A stretch of DNA of 64,000 bases from Tilletia caries (lineage: Eukaryota > Basidiomycota > Exobasidiomycetes > Tilletiales > Tilletiaceae), in the NCBI GenBank assembly GCA_032718865.1, contig JALUTQ010000007.1:744001-808000 (forward strand), read 5' to 3'. Below the pieces are notes generated by a model that was given only the letters and a program-made list of their open reading frames with translations, was not told the DNA's origin and did no database searches. Shown piece by piece: positions 34,201-45,287 of this stretch; the first letter of the stretch is position 1, and each line of letters begins with the position of its first letter. Made by a program: the position numbers and the translations under genes.

Positions 34201-34629
34201 TATCTCTTTAGACTTCTCGCCATGGCTCGGTCCATTCTCCGCGGTTCTCGAGTGTGCATCATGGACGAGTCGACCGCCAGTCTTGAGTACGTTGGCCCCG
34301 CCCACCCCACCAGAAGAAAACTGAGATGTGTCTAACTGACCAATTTGTCTCTCCCCGTCTACAGTTTCGAGACTGACCGACTCATCCAGACGATGATCCG
34401 AGAAGAATTCGAAGGCAGTATTCTGATCACCATCGCCCACCGACTGAGCACCGTCATTGACTATGACAGGTGTCTGGTCATGGATCAAGGTCACATCAAG
34501 GAATTCGATACACCCTACAACCTCCTGCAAGACCGCAGTGGAATCTTCTACTCGATGGTAGCGCGGAGTGGCGAGGGAGAAAAGCTACATGCGGCTGCAG
34601 CGGCGGCTCGGGGCCGGAAGGAACAGTGA
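28260..34629 (+). CDS. ABC transporter, subfamily C (MRP/Ycf1/Ybt1-like)
   Basis: Full-length ABCC transporter, likely exporting conjugated organic anions or metal-thiol complexes across the vacuolar or plasma membrane. It is split by about 15 introns. The start at 28260 encodes MAVFCLPHDHRDPSSCGSNT, then an N-terminal membrane domain (TMD0-like, with LCFLTALQAGAWCILLAFHL and later helices). TMD1 carries LGRRMSVRIKAELISAIYAK and VSIMAVDAQRV. NBD1 has Walker A GSTGAGKSSLL, signature SGGQK-ARVALARALYS (split by an intron) and the noncanonical Walker B VFLDDVLSAVDAHTASHL, with Asp in place of the catalytic Glu, as usual in ABCC. TMD2 includes DTTPLGRILNRFSKDIETLD. NBD2 has Walker A GRTGSGKSSLALALL, Q-loop LIPQDPVMFKGTVRENLD, signature LSQGQRQ, Walker B VCIMDESTASLD and H-loop TIAHRLSTVIDYDR. 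NBD2 carries an inserted acidic/Ser-rich loop before its signature. Substrate cannot be told from sequence. Confidence 0.92.
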
Positions 34630-35144
34630 ATACGAACGCCGCACGGTACCTACGTAACCCGGCCACCCACGGAAAGGCGAGCGCCGGTACATATCGCCTC
34701 TTTCCCCCTGTTCCTCCGCGATGTATGTAGCCAGCAGAGTCCAACATGTAACTGCAACCATCTATTTTCATTCGTTCGTTCGTTTCTGAGAGGAAGAGCG
34801 GATAGAGGAGGAGGGAGATAGAGGACAGGACAACTTTGATGATACTGACTTTGACTTGACGAAAAGAAGTACGGGTGCAACAAAAAGTGTCACACTCAAC
34901 GACTTTTTCCTCTTTTGGAACACACGCACACAGATCTGCGAAAAAGGGAAGGGAAAAGCGAAGGGAATTCGGACAGAAAGAAAGGCAATCGTCCACAGGT
35001 ATGGGTTTGAAGTGTTGGCGCCCGTCGGATTTGTCGGACCCCCATTGAAAAGGAAAGAAGAAAGGAGGAGGAGGACCGGCGGCTGTTCTAGGAGAGCTGG
35101 CCCACCGGCTTTGGTATTCGCATTTCACATTTTCGTATTCCCCC
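34630..35144. other. Convergent spacer ABC transporter / KH protein
   Basis: 3' flanks of both genes, with A/G-rich runs on the plus strand. No further gene seen. Confidence 0.4.
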
Positions 35145-36825
35145 TCAAGCATTAGCTCCGGCCACCGAGTTGCCACCTTCTTGTCCCCCCTCGCGGGTCG
35201 AATTTTGGCGTCTGTCCTTCTCGGTCTCGAGCTGGGGGAGCGCATATGTAGGATGGAGATCAGCAAGTGGGTAGGCACACATGCGTCTTTCCGGGGATTT
35301 TCTACTCACCTGGCTGTACAGCAAGAACAGCGCCTTCTCGTTTGCCTCAGCTGTGCCTTGAATCGTGAACATGCGCTCGCCGCTGTCGTCGTGGGGCACC
35401 TTGGCAATGCTGATCCGACTTCCGCTCACCCTTCGGATCTCTGTGATCTTGCTTCCACCCTTGCCGATGATGCAGCCAACCATGTCGGAGGGAATGCTGA
35501 TGTTCTGTGTTCGGAGGTTGGCCGTGTCTACTGCAGTTGCACCTGCACCGCCGACTCCACCTGCCGGAGCGCCGGGCGCAGCCAGACCACCTCCGGGTGT
35601 CACAACAGCGCCGTCAAGGGCCCCGCCGGGAGCGACTGTCATCGAGCTGATACCACCGCGACCGCCAGCTGGGCCCGAGCGAAGGGCGCCAGGCACAAAG
35701 GCGTTGGCCAGAGGAGCCATGGTGAAGTCCGGTGCCGCGCCATTCAAGGCAGAGGCACCCTGAGATGGGCGACGCGCGCCGCCCCCACCGAGGGGACCGG
35801 AGCCCAAGCTGAGGCCACCCATCTGACCTGCGAGGAATCCACCTGCGTTTCCGCTGGCGCGACGGTTACCCTGGAGCTGGAGCCCACCTGCACCGGCTCC
35901 GGCAAGCACACCAGCACCCTCGGTCTGGTTGGGGTGGTAGAGGACCGTTCCCTGTCCGCGGTCCCAGTCCTCGAGGAGGCAGTGAGCGATTTCCTTGATG
36001 GCGACGCGGATGGCCTCCGTTGTGCCCTGGACCTCGACGATGCGCTCGGTGGATTGGGGGAGCATTTCCTTGGATGCGACCATGCGAGCACCAGAGACAT
36101 CCTGGATGTGCTTGATCTTGAGACCTTGTCGGCCGATGACGGTGCCCATAAGGTTGTGGGAGATCAGTAGACGGACCGAGGTGGACTGGCCAGAGGTGGG
36201 CTGGAGAGGAGCGACACCCGAGGCTGCTGTGATGGGGTTGTCGAGGATGGTCTGTGCGATAAGCGAATATGCCTGCGCATATACGATACGATAATGCACT
36301 CGTGTCAGCATGGATGAGGACCATTTTGGCATTCAGTACAGGAACTGATGTGATAAACGCACCTGAGCGATTCCATCCATGGTACCAGACACACTGAGCA
36401 CACGGTCGTGCACGCCGGGCACGACTTTGCTAACACCAGCCTTGACTCCCGTCTTCTCACGGAGCTCGGCAACATTGGCACCACCCTTGCCGATGATCAC
36501 ACCGGCCTCCTTGGTGCTGACCAAGGAACGTACGGTGAGCTGGGCGTTGGGGTCGACGGGGCCGGGAGCGTGAGACACGTCGCCTTCGGCAGCTGTGGTG
36601 TCGTCACCGTTGGCATTGTCGGAATCAGCAGTGGAGTCATCCGCAGGGGCAGAGCCAGCGTTTGTGGCCTCGGCGTTCTGGGCAGACTCGGTAGCCGGGA
36701 CATTCTCGTCAGCAGGGGCGTTGGTAGCGGTAGTAGGGTCTGTGAGATATGGGAGATCGATCAAAGTGAGCCAAGGCGGAATTGTACTGCGCAGGTTCAA
36801 GGAAGGGAAGATACGAACCGGACAT
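35145..36825 (-). CDS. Triple-KH RNA-binding protein (PBP2/Rnc1/PCBP-like)
   Basis: Cytoplasmic/nuclear RNA-binding protein of the poly(rC)-binding (PCBP, fungal Pbp2/Rnc1) group, which controls stability or translation of selected mRNAs. The start at 36825 is ATGTCCG, followed at once by an intron, then DPTTATNAPADENVPATE and an Ala/Asp/Glu-rich leader. KH1 contains LVSTKEAGVIIGKGGANVAE, KH2 VRLLISHNLMGTVIGRQGLK followed by VSGARMVASKEMLPQS, and KH3 NISIPSDMVGCIIGKGGSKI with VSGSRISIAKVPHDDSGERM. Between KH2 and KH3 is a long Gly/Ala/Pro-rich linker. The last intron (from about 35310 to 35240) has no stop in frame, so unspliced reading adds about 25 residues. The C-terminus is ETEKDRRQNSTREGGQEGGN. 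The GxxG loops (GKGG, GRQG, GKGG) are intact in all three domains. Confidence 0.87.
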
Positions 36826-37568
36826 GATTGGTGTTGGGATTCGGGCCAGGCGATCGTAGAGGGCCGAGGGAAATGGACGGGTGAGGCGGGAAGGGAGACT
36901 GCGTGTGGGTGTGGGTGAGATCAGCAGGAGGCCTTCGACATTCGTCTGCTTGTGGGATCAGTCGGGTTGATTGCTCTTTTTTCTTCTGGTAAAGAACACG
37001 GCGAGGATCTGGGCGGATCGGAGGCGGGAGGAAGCGGTGGGAAGCGGAGAGAAGAGGGAGAGAAGAAAGAAGGGGGGAGAGGAGGAAAGTACGGAGACGA
37101 ACTTATATATCTTCTGCGTTTCTTCTGGATTCCTTCTTGCTGAACGACGAAGGCAGGCCAAGGGTCGGTGCGGGAACAAGAGCGGGAACCAGGCAGGCAA
37201 GGTGAAGGTTTCCACTCACTTCCAACTGCCGCTCTTCCATCACGTGTGTGGGCCCACCTCGGCAGTCGTCATTCATTTCCTCGTCAACACACGCATCGAC
37301 CTGCACCTACACAGCTCGTATATACTTGTCTGTATGTATGACGCGCTTGCTCTCCCTCCGGCGTCCCAACTCCCAATAGCTCACACCGCTCCTTGCTTCT
37401 GAGCCACGCAACAGTAGTGAGTCTGTGGCGGAGTGATCAGCGATTAGCGATCAGCACCAGGTGGCCCGCTCGAAGTTCTTATGTGTTCATGGAGTCCTTG
37501 CCACTCCCCACAGACCCAATACGAGGAGGACAGCTTCGTCGCGGCATAGAGCCCTTGTGTTCGCAAAA
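36826..37568. other. Divergent intergenic region KH protein / LYR protein
   Basis: Presumed promoters for both genes. A TATATA-like string lies near 37105. The segment from about 37390 to 37570 is probably the transcribed 5' UTR of the LYR gene and ends with the first two bases of its start codon. Confidence 0.4.
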
Positions 37569-38200
37569 ATGTGAGCTGCCCAGGGTCCAAGGTATGCACC
37601 GTGTCGAGCTGACCTTTCATCATGCGTCTAACAGGCCGCCACTTGGACATCATCTGCGGCCTCAAGCCATCGCTCTGGTGAGATCTGTGCCACCTTCAAT
37701 GCGACGATGCGACGCTCGCTGACAACTTCTTTCTGTGTCCGCCAGTATAAAAGACTGCATCGACTTGGCAGAGAGTACCCGGATCCCAACTACAGGTTCC
37801 TCGAAAAGCTCCGCAACGCATCGAGCCGTAATGCACATCTGACTGAAGATGCCGAGGTGCAAAAGGTGCTGGACCTGGGCAACTTCATAGAAAAAGGTGA
37901 GTGCTTGTCAGTCTCGAGAAGTCATAGGCCGCATGTATGCGTTCTCATTGACCGATTGCTGTCCTTTTGCGTCACTTCTCCTCAGAGATTGAAAGTGAGT
38001 GCGAAGATGTATGCGACTCTTCCTGTCTCTCGGCACGCCTGATTTCTTCTCCTTCACAGCTCTGTATTCTCTCAAGAAGTATCGTACCATGAAGAGGCGG
38101 TGCGTACTGTTGCGTGTCCGGTCATGGTGCCCGAGTCATTTGAATGCTGACCCCCTCTCCATCTCTCGCTTCAACGGCCAACAGATACAACCCAGAATGA
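37569..38200 (+). CDS. LYR-motif protein, ETFRF1/LYRM5-like
   Basis: Small mitochondrial LYR-family protein. The closest match I recognise is ETFRF1 (LYRM5), which binds electron-transfer flavoprotein with acyl-ACP and removes its FAD. The start codon is split: AT at 37569-37570, then an intron, then G at 37635. The protein reads MPPLGHHLRPQAIALYKRLH, then RLGREYPDPNYRFLEKLRNA, VQKVLDLGNFIEK, EIETLYSLKKYRTMKRRYNP and a final Glu. LYKRL..LGREYP is the LYR core, and LYSLKKYRTMKRRY matches the family's C-terminal LYFLRKYRAMKQRY pattern. The EIE segment comes from a 9-base microexon at 37986-37994 (AGATTGAAA) between two GT-AG introns. A last short exon (38185-38200) supplies YNPE and the stop. 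Any use of a downstream ATG would lose the LYR helix, so the split start is favoured. Confidence 0.82.
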
Positions 38201-38572
38201 ACGCGGCTATCGTTCGCAACTCGCAAGGGCGATACTCTGTTGCAACTTGCAGCACGCTTGCATTCCTTATCCATGTACTTTAACGCGGGCCACTTGGGCC
38301 CATCGCATCTTGCACCGTCGCCATTTATTGATTGGAGAGCACTTCCGCATTTAACCACTGAAATACGTATCAGAAAATAAAAGCCAGCCAATGGAACGCG
38401 ACGCGTCTGAATGTGACGCGTCGCGTAATTTTGGTGCAGCAGCCGCGTAGGAGGGCAGACCAACACCGCCAAACCAGCTTCTTCCTCTCCATCATCAGCT
38501 TCCCATACAGCCCCATCACTCCTGCCCTGTCGCTGCTCCTCACAGGCAGCATCAGTAGTACCAGAAGCAGCC
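38201..38572. other. Spacer LYR protein / TOF1
   Basis: Tandem spacer with the LYR gene's 3' flank and the TOF1 promoter. The palindromic GACGCGTC/GACGCGTCGCG at about 38400-38425 contains ACGCGT, the MluI cell-cycle box bound by MBF in fungi. That would suit a replication gene, but the site is seen once or twice only. Confidence 0.4.
38399..38427. promoter_or_regulatory. Candidate MCB (ACGCGT) elements upstream of TOF1
   Basis: Two ACGCGT hexamers (GCGACGCGTC and GTGACGCGTCGCG) lie within 30 bases, about 150-175 bases upstream of the TOF1 ATG. Paired MCB boxes drive G1/S transcription of replication genes in yeasts through MBF. Whether this species uses them is inferred. Confidence 0.45.
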
Positions 38573-41500
38573 ATGCCGGAGCTCGACTACGTTGACGATC
38601 TCGACCTGCTCGAGGACTACGACCTCGCGGAAGGCGCGTCGGACTTCTCCTCGAGCGAGGAGGCGCGCCGCGGACGCGTCGATCCGGATGAAGACGACAT
38701 GCAAGGCGACACTGATGACGAGGCGGAGACGAACGAGCTCAACAATATTGTTATCGGTCTCTGCTCGGCGCTGGGAGGGTACGAAGAAGCCGTTCGAGAC
38801 GACGGGAAGAAGGAGACCGTCTACCGACCTGGTGATGACTGTCTAGGTGAGTAGTGCCTTGTTCTCCCTGCCTGTACACCACAGATATTGAAGCAGGTGA
38901 CGCGCTTAACTCACGAATTCTGTTCTGATGCTGCACAGGGTGTTTGCGCGATCTCCGTAAGCTGTGGAAACACGATGATGAGGACCTGGCGAGACGCGTC
39001 GCACACGCGTACTCCAGGGTCAACGTGCTTCACAACGATCTGGTTCCCATCGTCTTGACATGCGCAGGCACAGGAGAGCGCGGCGATAAGCTTGCGCTTG
39101 CAGCCAGTGCGTTCAACCTCTTATCGTTCTGAGCATGCCATCTCACAGTTACTTACCCAACCCAATATCCTTTACATTCGCAGCGGATCTCATAACCGCA
39201 CTCACATGGCCACTGGACGTGCTCGACGAGCTACGAGACGTGATGGAGAAGGAGCTCGACAAGTCCAAGCTCGCTGGCCTGCCACAGCTCCAACGTGCTC
39301 AAGTCAACTACAAGTCATCCATCATGCGCATTCGCGGCGGGCCGGGCGGGGCACCGGAGCGCGACTTTCTCTCCACCGTCATGAACTTTGTTCTCCTCCC
39401 TTCGCTCTCCAAACCAAGACCGAACCGCAGCGAGCGTGACCTCGGCACGGTCAACATGTGTCTGCATCTGTTCCGCAACTTGCTCTCCATCAAGGATCCT
39501 GTTGCAACGAGTCTCGACAGCAGCGAGCTTGTCGAACTCAGTACCCTCCAAAGCAAACTCGTCCTCGCCATGGAGAAGAGCAAGGTGTTGGACACTCTCC
39601 TCATGCTCGCGAGCTCGGCCAGCCGAAGGGATTATGAGGATTGGAACGCCATCACTACGGACTGCATTTACCACCTAGTCGTGGGAACCAGCCCCAAAAC
39701 ACTTCTGAGCGGCGATGTAGAAAAGCCACGACCTGTACTAGATGGGAACACAACGGAGGAAATCAGGGTAAGTCAGCTTCTGGACTTCGTAAAGCGGTCG
39801 CAAGGTGTCGCATGAGACTGACATCCCATTCCCTTGCAGACCCTGGAGCCAACCCGCCTTAGCGATCGCAACAAGTCATCTTTGCTATCATCACTCCTTA
39901 CCGAAGCTTCGCAAAAGCGAGCAAATGTCGTCTCTGCGGCTTCGTCGCGACATTCGCGGTTCGGTACCACAATCTCGTTCGTGGCCAGTGACGGCCATCG
40001 GGGAGTGGCGCGGCAGGCGTCCAGTCTACGCAAATCTGTGGAAGATCTGGAGGCAGAGGAGAGGGCGCGGACGATGCGACGAAAACCCGCTACCCGGATC
40101 CTCAAAGAGAAGGGTGCTCCCGGCTATCGACAAGACTGGTCCAAGGCAGCTCGAAAGGTCGTCATTCGATGGTCGGATGAGTTTGTCAAGCACGGCCTGG
40201 AGAGTCTCTCGCGGACCTTGATCGAAGACTTGCGCCGCGAACGGGAGAAGCTCGGAGACCTCGACGTCGCCCGTGTGCACTTTATGCAGCTCGCAACTTT
40301 CTTCCTCGAGTACTTCCTGCTTCGAAGAGCTTCGTCCCCGACCACGAAGCTGTGGGATCCTAATGCTCCCGAGGATCCAGCTCCAAGCAAGGCGACTACC
40401 GACTCCACCGGAGAACAGGACGATGATCGGAAGGGCAAACAGGAAGGCGAGCGGGACGAGAACGAGGAAGAAGACGCGCAAGACAAGTCACCTGAAGACA
40501 AGGAGGCAAATGACGACGTCGAGAATGGTGACGGCAAGGAGGCGGAGAAACCACAGCCTGAGGAGGAGGCGAAACCAAAGGCCACAAACGGGGAAGATTG
40601 GCCCATGTCAGTCGTGGGCTTCTTCGCCGACAAGTGGCCTTTTTCTCTTGCACATCGCCGTGTCAAAGAAGCTATGGCTGATCGAAACTGGCTCGAATGC
40701 GGCACTGCCACTCGACTGTGGATCGTCATGCTTCAGCTCATCGAGGCCCAGGAGCTCTCGATGGACGAAGAGGATCGGAATTCTGCAGAATGGGTGCAGG
40801 CCAATGTACACAACGACAACGACGTACACGAAACTGCAAAGGCGATTACGGTCTGCTTCAAGCGCCAGACTTTCTCGTTCCTCGACACGCTCATTCACTT
40901 CGCGCACGCCTATCCCCGCAGTCTGGAGCGCTTCATGAAGGGTCGGGAGAGCATGCTTGTGAAGGCCAAGACCCGGGTCAGGAAGCAAATGCGGATGGAC
41001 GGGGAGCACGATGGTGATGAAGATGAGATCGAGAAGCGGGCGCAGGACATTGTCGAGGATGCGTACAAGGAACGAGTCTTCACATTCAACCACTTCCAGG
41101 ACAAGCTGAGCTCGCGGTTCCTTGCCGATGCTTGCCTCCACTACATTCTGCGCTGGCAGGAGTTCTCGAATCCGAAGGACCAGCTCGACACTGTTGTACG
41201 AGTCATGCATCGGATTGCGATCAAGGGCAACGGTCGTCGGATGTTCTACCAGTACCACCAGCGACAGAGCTTCAAGAAGCTCTCGAGTCAAATGAGCGTC
41301 CTCCTAGCTGTTGCACCCAAGCCGGCGGAGAATCTCAAGCAACTGATCAAGGTCGTCCAGCGCTCCTGGGACAAGCTGTTGCCCGAAGAACAGGAGAAGT
41401 TCGCAGAAGGGAAACGCGCGCCTCGCCAAATCAAGACGGCCTTGCCTGCCAAGGACATCATGGTCAAGCCTGGCCACAGTATCGAAGAGCAGATCGGTGT

Positions 41501-43325
41501 CGCCGTTGGGCTGCTGTTGGAGAAGGAGCTGATGAGCTACGTCAACTGGGTCAAGGGTGCGCTCGAACATGCGAGCTCGCAGCGGCGGGAGATCATTCTC
41601 TCCACCGATGGGATGGACGCTCTCGAACCGGACGAGGACGGAGACTTCAAAAGGCCATCGTTGACAGCGATGAGGAAGTTTGAGGCTTACAGTGAGTTCC
41701 CAATGGGAGTCTGCTTCACACAGACGAGTGGGCTTGTTCTCATTTCTGTTCTAAACTTTTGCAGAATTGCCGTACGGTGAAGGAGACGACAAGCTGGAGA
41801 AGGACGCTGCCTCGCTACCTGCTCTCAAGCTACTCTGCAACCTGGTTGGCCTGGATCAGCACGAGAGTGAGTCTGTATTGACGATGTGGATGCTTACTCC
41901 TTGCTAAACGGGATGGCCTTACTCTGCCTTACAGTTAGCGAAGAGGAATGCACCTGGAGTGTGCCGACTGGCAGTCTTCCGGAGCATCTCGACTCAGACA
42001 TTGCCACCATCGACAAGTACATCCGGTCACCCTTCGACACGAACGGAGAACCGTACAGTACATTCGTGCAGAACGTGCGAAAGCAACGGGAGCGGAAGTT
42101 ACAAGAACCATTGCCCTCGGAGAACATGGAGGGATTCCTGGCCCCCGACAGCTCGTCAAGCGCGGAATCGTCCGATGGCGAGTTCAAGGAAGGCGCTCGT
42201 CGTAGGAAGAAGTCGCCTGTTACCTCGGAGGACGAATTCGGATCAAGCGCCGAAGACAGCGACGATGGAGTAACGACGCATCAACGCGCGTTGCAGAAGC
42301 TCATCGCCAGGAAGGAGAAGAAGAAGGCGCGGAAGGAGAAGGAGCAAGAAAAGAAGGAGGCGCGAGCCAAAAAGCGTACACTCAAGAAGAAGGTTTTCCG
42401 ACCTGGAGGTGACGACGGAGGTGACGAACAACGGCCCAGACCGAAGGGCATCCGCAAACGCCGCATCAAGCTTGCTGCTGCACCGATGTTCCAAGGTTTG
42501 GAGGATGCGCTCGACGATCGGATTGAGGACAGTGACGAGGAGATGGCTGAGATGGACAGAGCAATTGCGAATCAAAGAGCAAACGCCGGTGACGGAGACA
42601 GTCAAGATGTCACCAACGCTAATGCGTCATCTTCTTCTCCGGCGAGTCAGACGCGTCTTCGACCGGCTGTGTTGTCGTCTCCCGTGGTGGCTCCATCCGG
42701 AGCATCCAGGGGATCATCTCCTCCCACGAGTCCGGTACGCACGAGTCCGGTACGGCGATCTCAATCCCCCGCCAGCGAGGATGAGCTGGAGTCCCCCGCA
42801 AAGAGTACCTTCTCAAGAAAAGTGACGCCCACTGCTTCGCCTGTGGCATCCGTTTCGCCTGTGGCCTCAAGTTCACAGCTGCCATCGTCTGGTCCGGACG
42901 CAATCATGTCAAGATGGAAGGCATTTGCAAACCAATCTTCGCGCCAAGAGCCCAAGAACCTCTTCATCTTCTCGGACGACGAGGATGAGATGGATGAGCT
43001 TGCGGAGGAAGGCCATCCTGCTGTTGGAGTTGCCTCGTCTTCCGCGTTCCGGCTCGCTTCGCAGTCACGTTCCAAACTCTCCAAACCGAAGAAGTCTCGC
43101 GCTCGAGCTCCCTTGGTCCTACGAAACCAAGACGACGAAGAGGATGAGCTCGTGGACGAGCTCGATGGCGGTGTCGACGTTAATGTAGCCCCGGTCGGTT
43201 CGAAGGCGCGCGGCATGCAAGGTCGGGCGGGCCTTTTGACCACTGCGCCCCCTGGGATCGCCGTCGTCCCGGACGGTGCCAACAAACGCAAGCGGGTCGT
43301 TCTCTCTGAGGATGATGACGACTGA
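38573..43325 (+). CDS. TOF1: Replication fork protection protein Tof1/Swi1 (Timeless)
   Basis: Timeless-family subunit of the fork protection complex (with Csm3/Swi3), which stabilises stalled forks and supports the S-phase checkpoint. About 1,450 residues in six exons. The start at 38573 encodes MPELDYVDDLDLLEDYDLAE, acidic, then ELNNIVIGLCSALGGYEEAV. The Timeless N-terminal domain follows: GCLRDLRKLWKHDDEDLARR, RVNVLHNDLVPIVLTC, ADLITALTWPLDVLDEL, QRAQVNYKSSIMRIRGG, RDLGTVNMCLHLFRNLLSIK, RHSRFGTTISFVASDG and a helical region through HFMQLATFFLEYFLLRRA. An acidic low-complexity insert (EQDDDRKGKQEGERDENEEE) precedes WLECGTATRLWIVMLQLIEA. The C-terminal half includes LADACLHYILRWQEF and a Ser/acidic tail with Lys-rich runs and AIMSRWKAFANQ, ending SEDDDD. 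The intron-exon pattern is clear and no lesion is visible. Confidence 0.9.
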
Positions 43326-43925
43326 CGGTGTCCAATCATTCGAGTGTCAATATCAAATCCTGTCTCCACGGGAACTCATTCATCTCACCTTCCGGATTTT
43401 CATACACATTTGCAGCACGTCAGCCGGTCTGCCGCATCACCAGGCACCAGCGTTCATGACGGCGGCGAAAACGTGCTGCGACGAGAACGTGTGGTGATGA
43501 GATATGAATTCTGCTGTTGATGTGCTCTTTATTCCACATTTCACAGATTTCGCCACTCCGAGTTCCTGCCGAACGTCAGCTCTTGCACTTGCTGACGCCT
43601 TCGCTGCGGACTACGGAGTCAGCCCGCCCGACCAGATCTCGCAACCGCCAACCTGACGTGGTCTTACCATGGCCAACTCATATCTGGTCGCCCTCCGTCG
43701 GTCCGATCCGGTATCTTGTTTTGCCACGGTGTGTCGCGTATAAGGTCGTCACACATTCCTATTCCGGTGGTAACCCTGCCCACCGTCTCACATTTCTCCT
43801 CTTGGCTCTTGCTATCATATTGCTTTCACCTGAGCTGGTCTTTCACACTACCTCAGCTTACTATTTCTGATCCCTTACCCATCGATCCTCTCCGACCCAT
43901 TCTCCCTCCGCATCCAGCAGAAACC
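43326..43925. other. Spacer TOF1 / secreted protein 1
   Basis: Contains the TOF1 3' flank and the promoter and pyrimidine-rich leader of the next gene. No gene seen. Confidence 0.4.
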
Positions 43926-44609
43926 ATGGTCAACATCACGATTGTCCTGCTCTTCGCATCCGTATACGTCCCCGCCGTCCTTTCCGCTGCCTTGCCTATC
44001 TCCGTACGTCAAGAAGCACTTCCAGCCAGGGTGCGTATCCCCATCCATCTTGGAAGGAGAGGAAAAGATGTTCCAAATCTCTTTCTTGATGAGCGATGAG
44101 CGATGAGCGCTCACTCCCTTGTCCTGCTTGCACTTTGACAACAGGGAAACGCCTTTAACCTTGTTTCGGAAGCGGGGAAATCCGTGTTCGCTATGTGCAC
44201 TCTTTTCGTGTTCATGAATACAGCGAAGGGCAAGTACGAAAAGATGGCCGCCCAGAAATCTCAGCAACCCGCCCAGAGCTTTCAGCAACCCGCTCAGGGC
44301 TTTCAGCAACCCGCACAGGGCTTTCAACAACCCGCCCAGGTCTCTCAGCAACCTCGATCGATTTTCGATGGCGACCGCCCTCCCGACACACCGCACATTG
44401 GAGATGCTTCTGATTTCCTTCACGGCAACAAGAACCATGCGCTGTACGCCCTGGTACATCTTCCGATCGCATCAAGCGCCGAGTCACCGTTGTCAGAACG
44501 CGCTCTCTCTCCCGGATCAGCCAAGGAACTCGTTGCGATGTTTAAAGGCGTCCAACTTGCTGCAGCCGCGGCCGTTATTCCGCTTGCTGTGTGGGTCGGC
44601 CAGCACTAG
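43926..44609 (+). CDS. Secreted/membrane protein with FQQPAQG repeats (tandem paralog 1)
   Basis: Unrecognised two-exon gene, about 180 residues. Exon 1 (43926-44030) encodes a signal peptide MVNITIVLLFASVYVPAVLS. Exon 2 from 44145 starts GNAFNLVSEAGKSVFAMCTL, a hydrophobic segment, then KGKYEKMAAQ, four 7-residue repeats of the (S/F)QQPAQ(S/G/V) type, RSIFDGDRPPDTPHIGDASD, and a C-terminal block ALSPGSAKELVAMFKGVQLA followed by a hydrophobic end AAAAVIPLAVWVGQH. The next gene shares the N-terminal MVN start, the KYEKMA motif, the RS.FD.DR segment and the AKELVAMFKG block, but lacks the QQPAQ repeats. The pair arose by tandem duplication. Function unknown. Confidence 0.7.
44259..44354 (+). 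repeat. 21-bp coding minisatellite (QQPAQ repeats)
   Basis: Four complete 21-bp units (starting at 44259, 44280, 44301 and 44322) plus a partial fifth encode (S/F)QQPAQ(S/G/V). Third-position differences show that the copies are not freshly made. The paralog downstream has no such repeats. Confidence 0.9.
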
Positions 44610-45287
44610 AAAGAGGATCAAGGTGAGTCTTCATGTAGACTTGATCCCTTTCATACCACTCGCATTCATCGGGCTGACATCGACATTCTTCGTCCCTTAA
44701 AGCCTCCAGCACGACCACCCGGGAAAATAGATCACGACCATTATTATGTACCCCCAAGTCCTTCAAAGTGACCATACATGCTGCATGCTGCATGATGCGA
44801 GGAGAACACGTACTGCTGGCCCATGTTCGTCGACACGTTCCAAAACCCGCGGCGGCTCTGAAATGAGGTTGTGAGCACGTTCTGGAAGATGGTGATCCAG
44901 GCTCGCTCCTCTTTCTTTCTCTCTGTGAGTCTGACAGAGTCATACCTAACGTCACTCTAGAACCGCGGCATTTCTTTCTGCCCACAACTTAGATCATTCG
45001 CTATAAGTCCTTCATTTCGGTGCGATCCTGCCATTATCCGAGGACCAGGACCAAAAGGTTAGCCGTGGAAAGTGGATGTTGAAGGAGGCGATGCGTTTCC
45101 CATTTAAAGTCATCAACGCTTACGACCTTTATTTCGCTGAATTTCCTCTGCCCTTGCTTACCTTCTGCCACTTCTCTGAGCTGGTCTCATATCGCCGCGT
45201 CTGGTCTTTCTGCTCCTTCCTCCCCGTTCTCCCATTGATTTCAGCCCACGCATCCCCACCGATCTCTACTTCGCTCCTCACAGACAC
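44610..45287. other. Spacer between the tandem secreted-protein genes
   Basis: 3' flank of the first paralog and promoter of the second. No other coding pattern. Confidence 0.4.
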
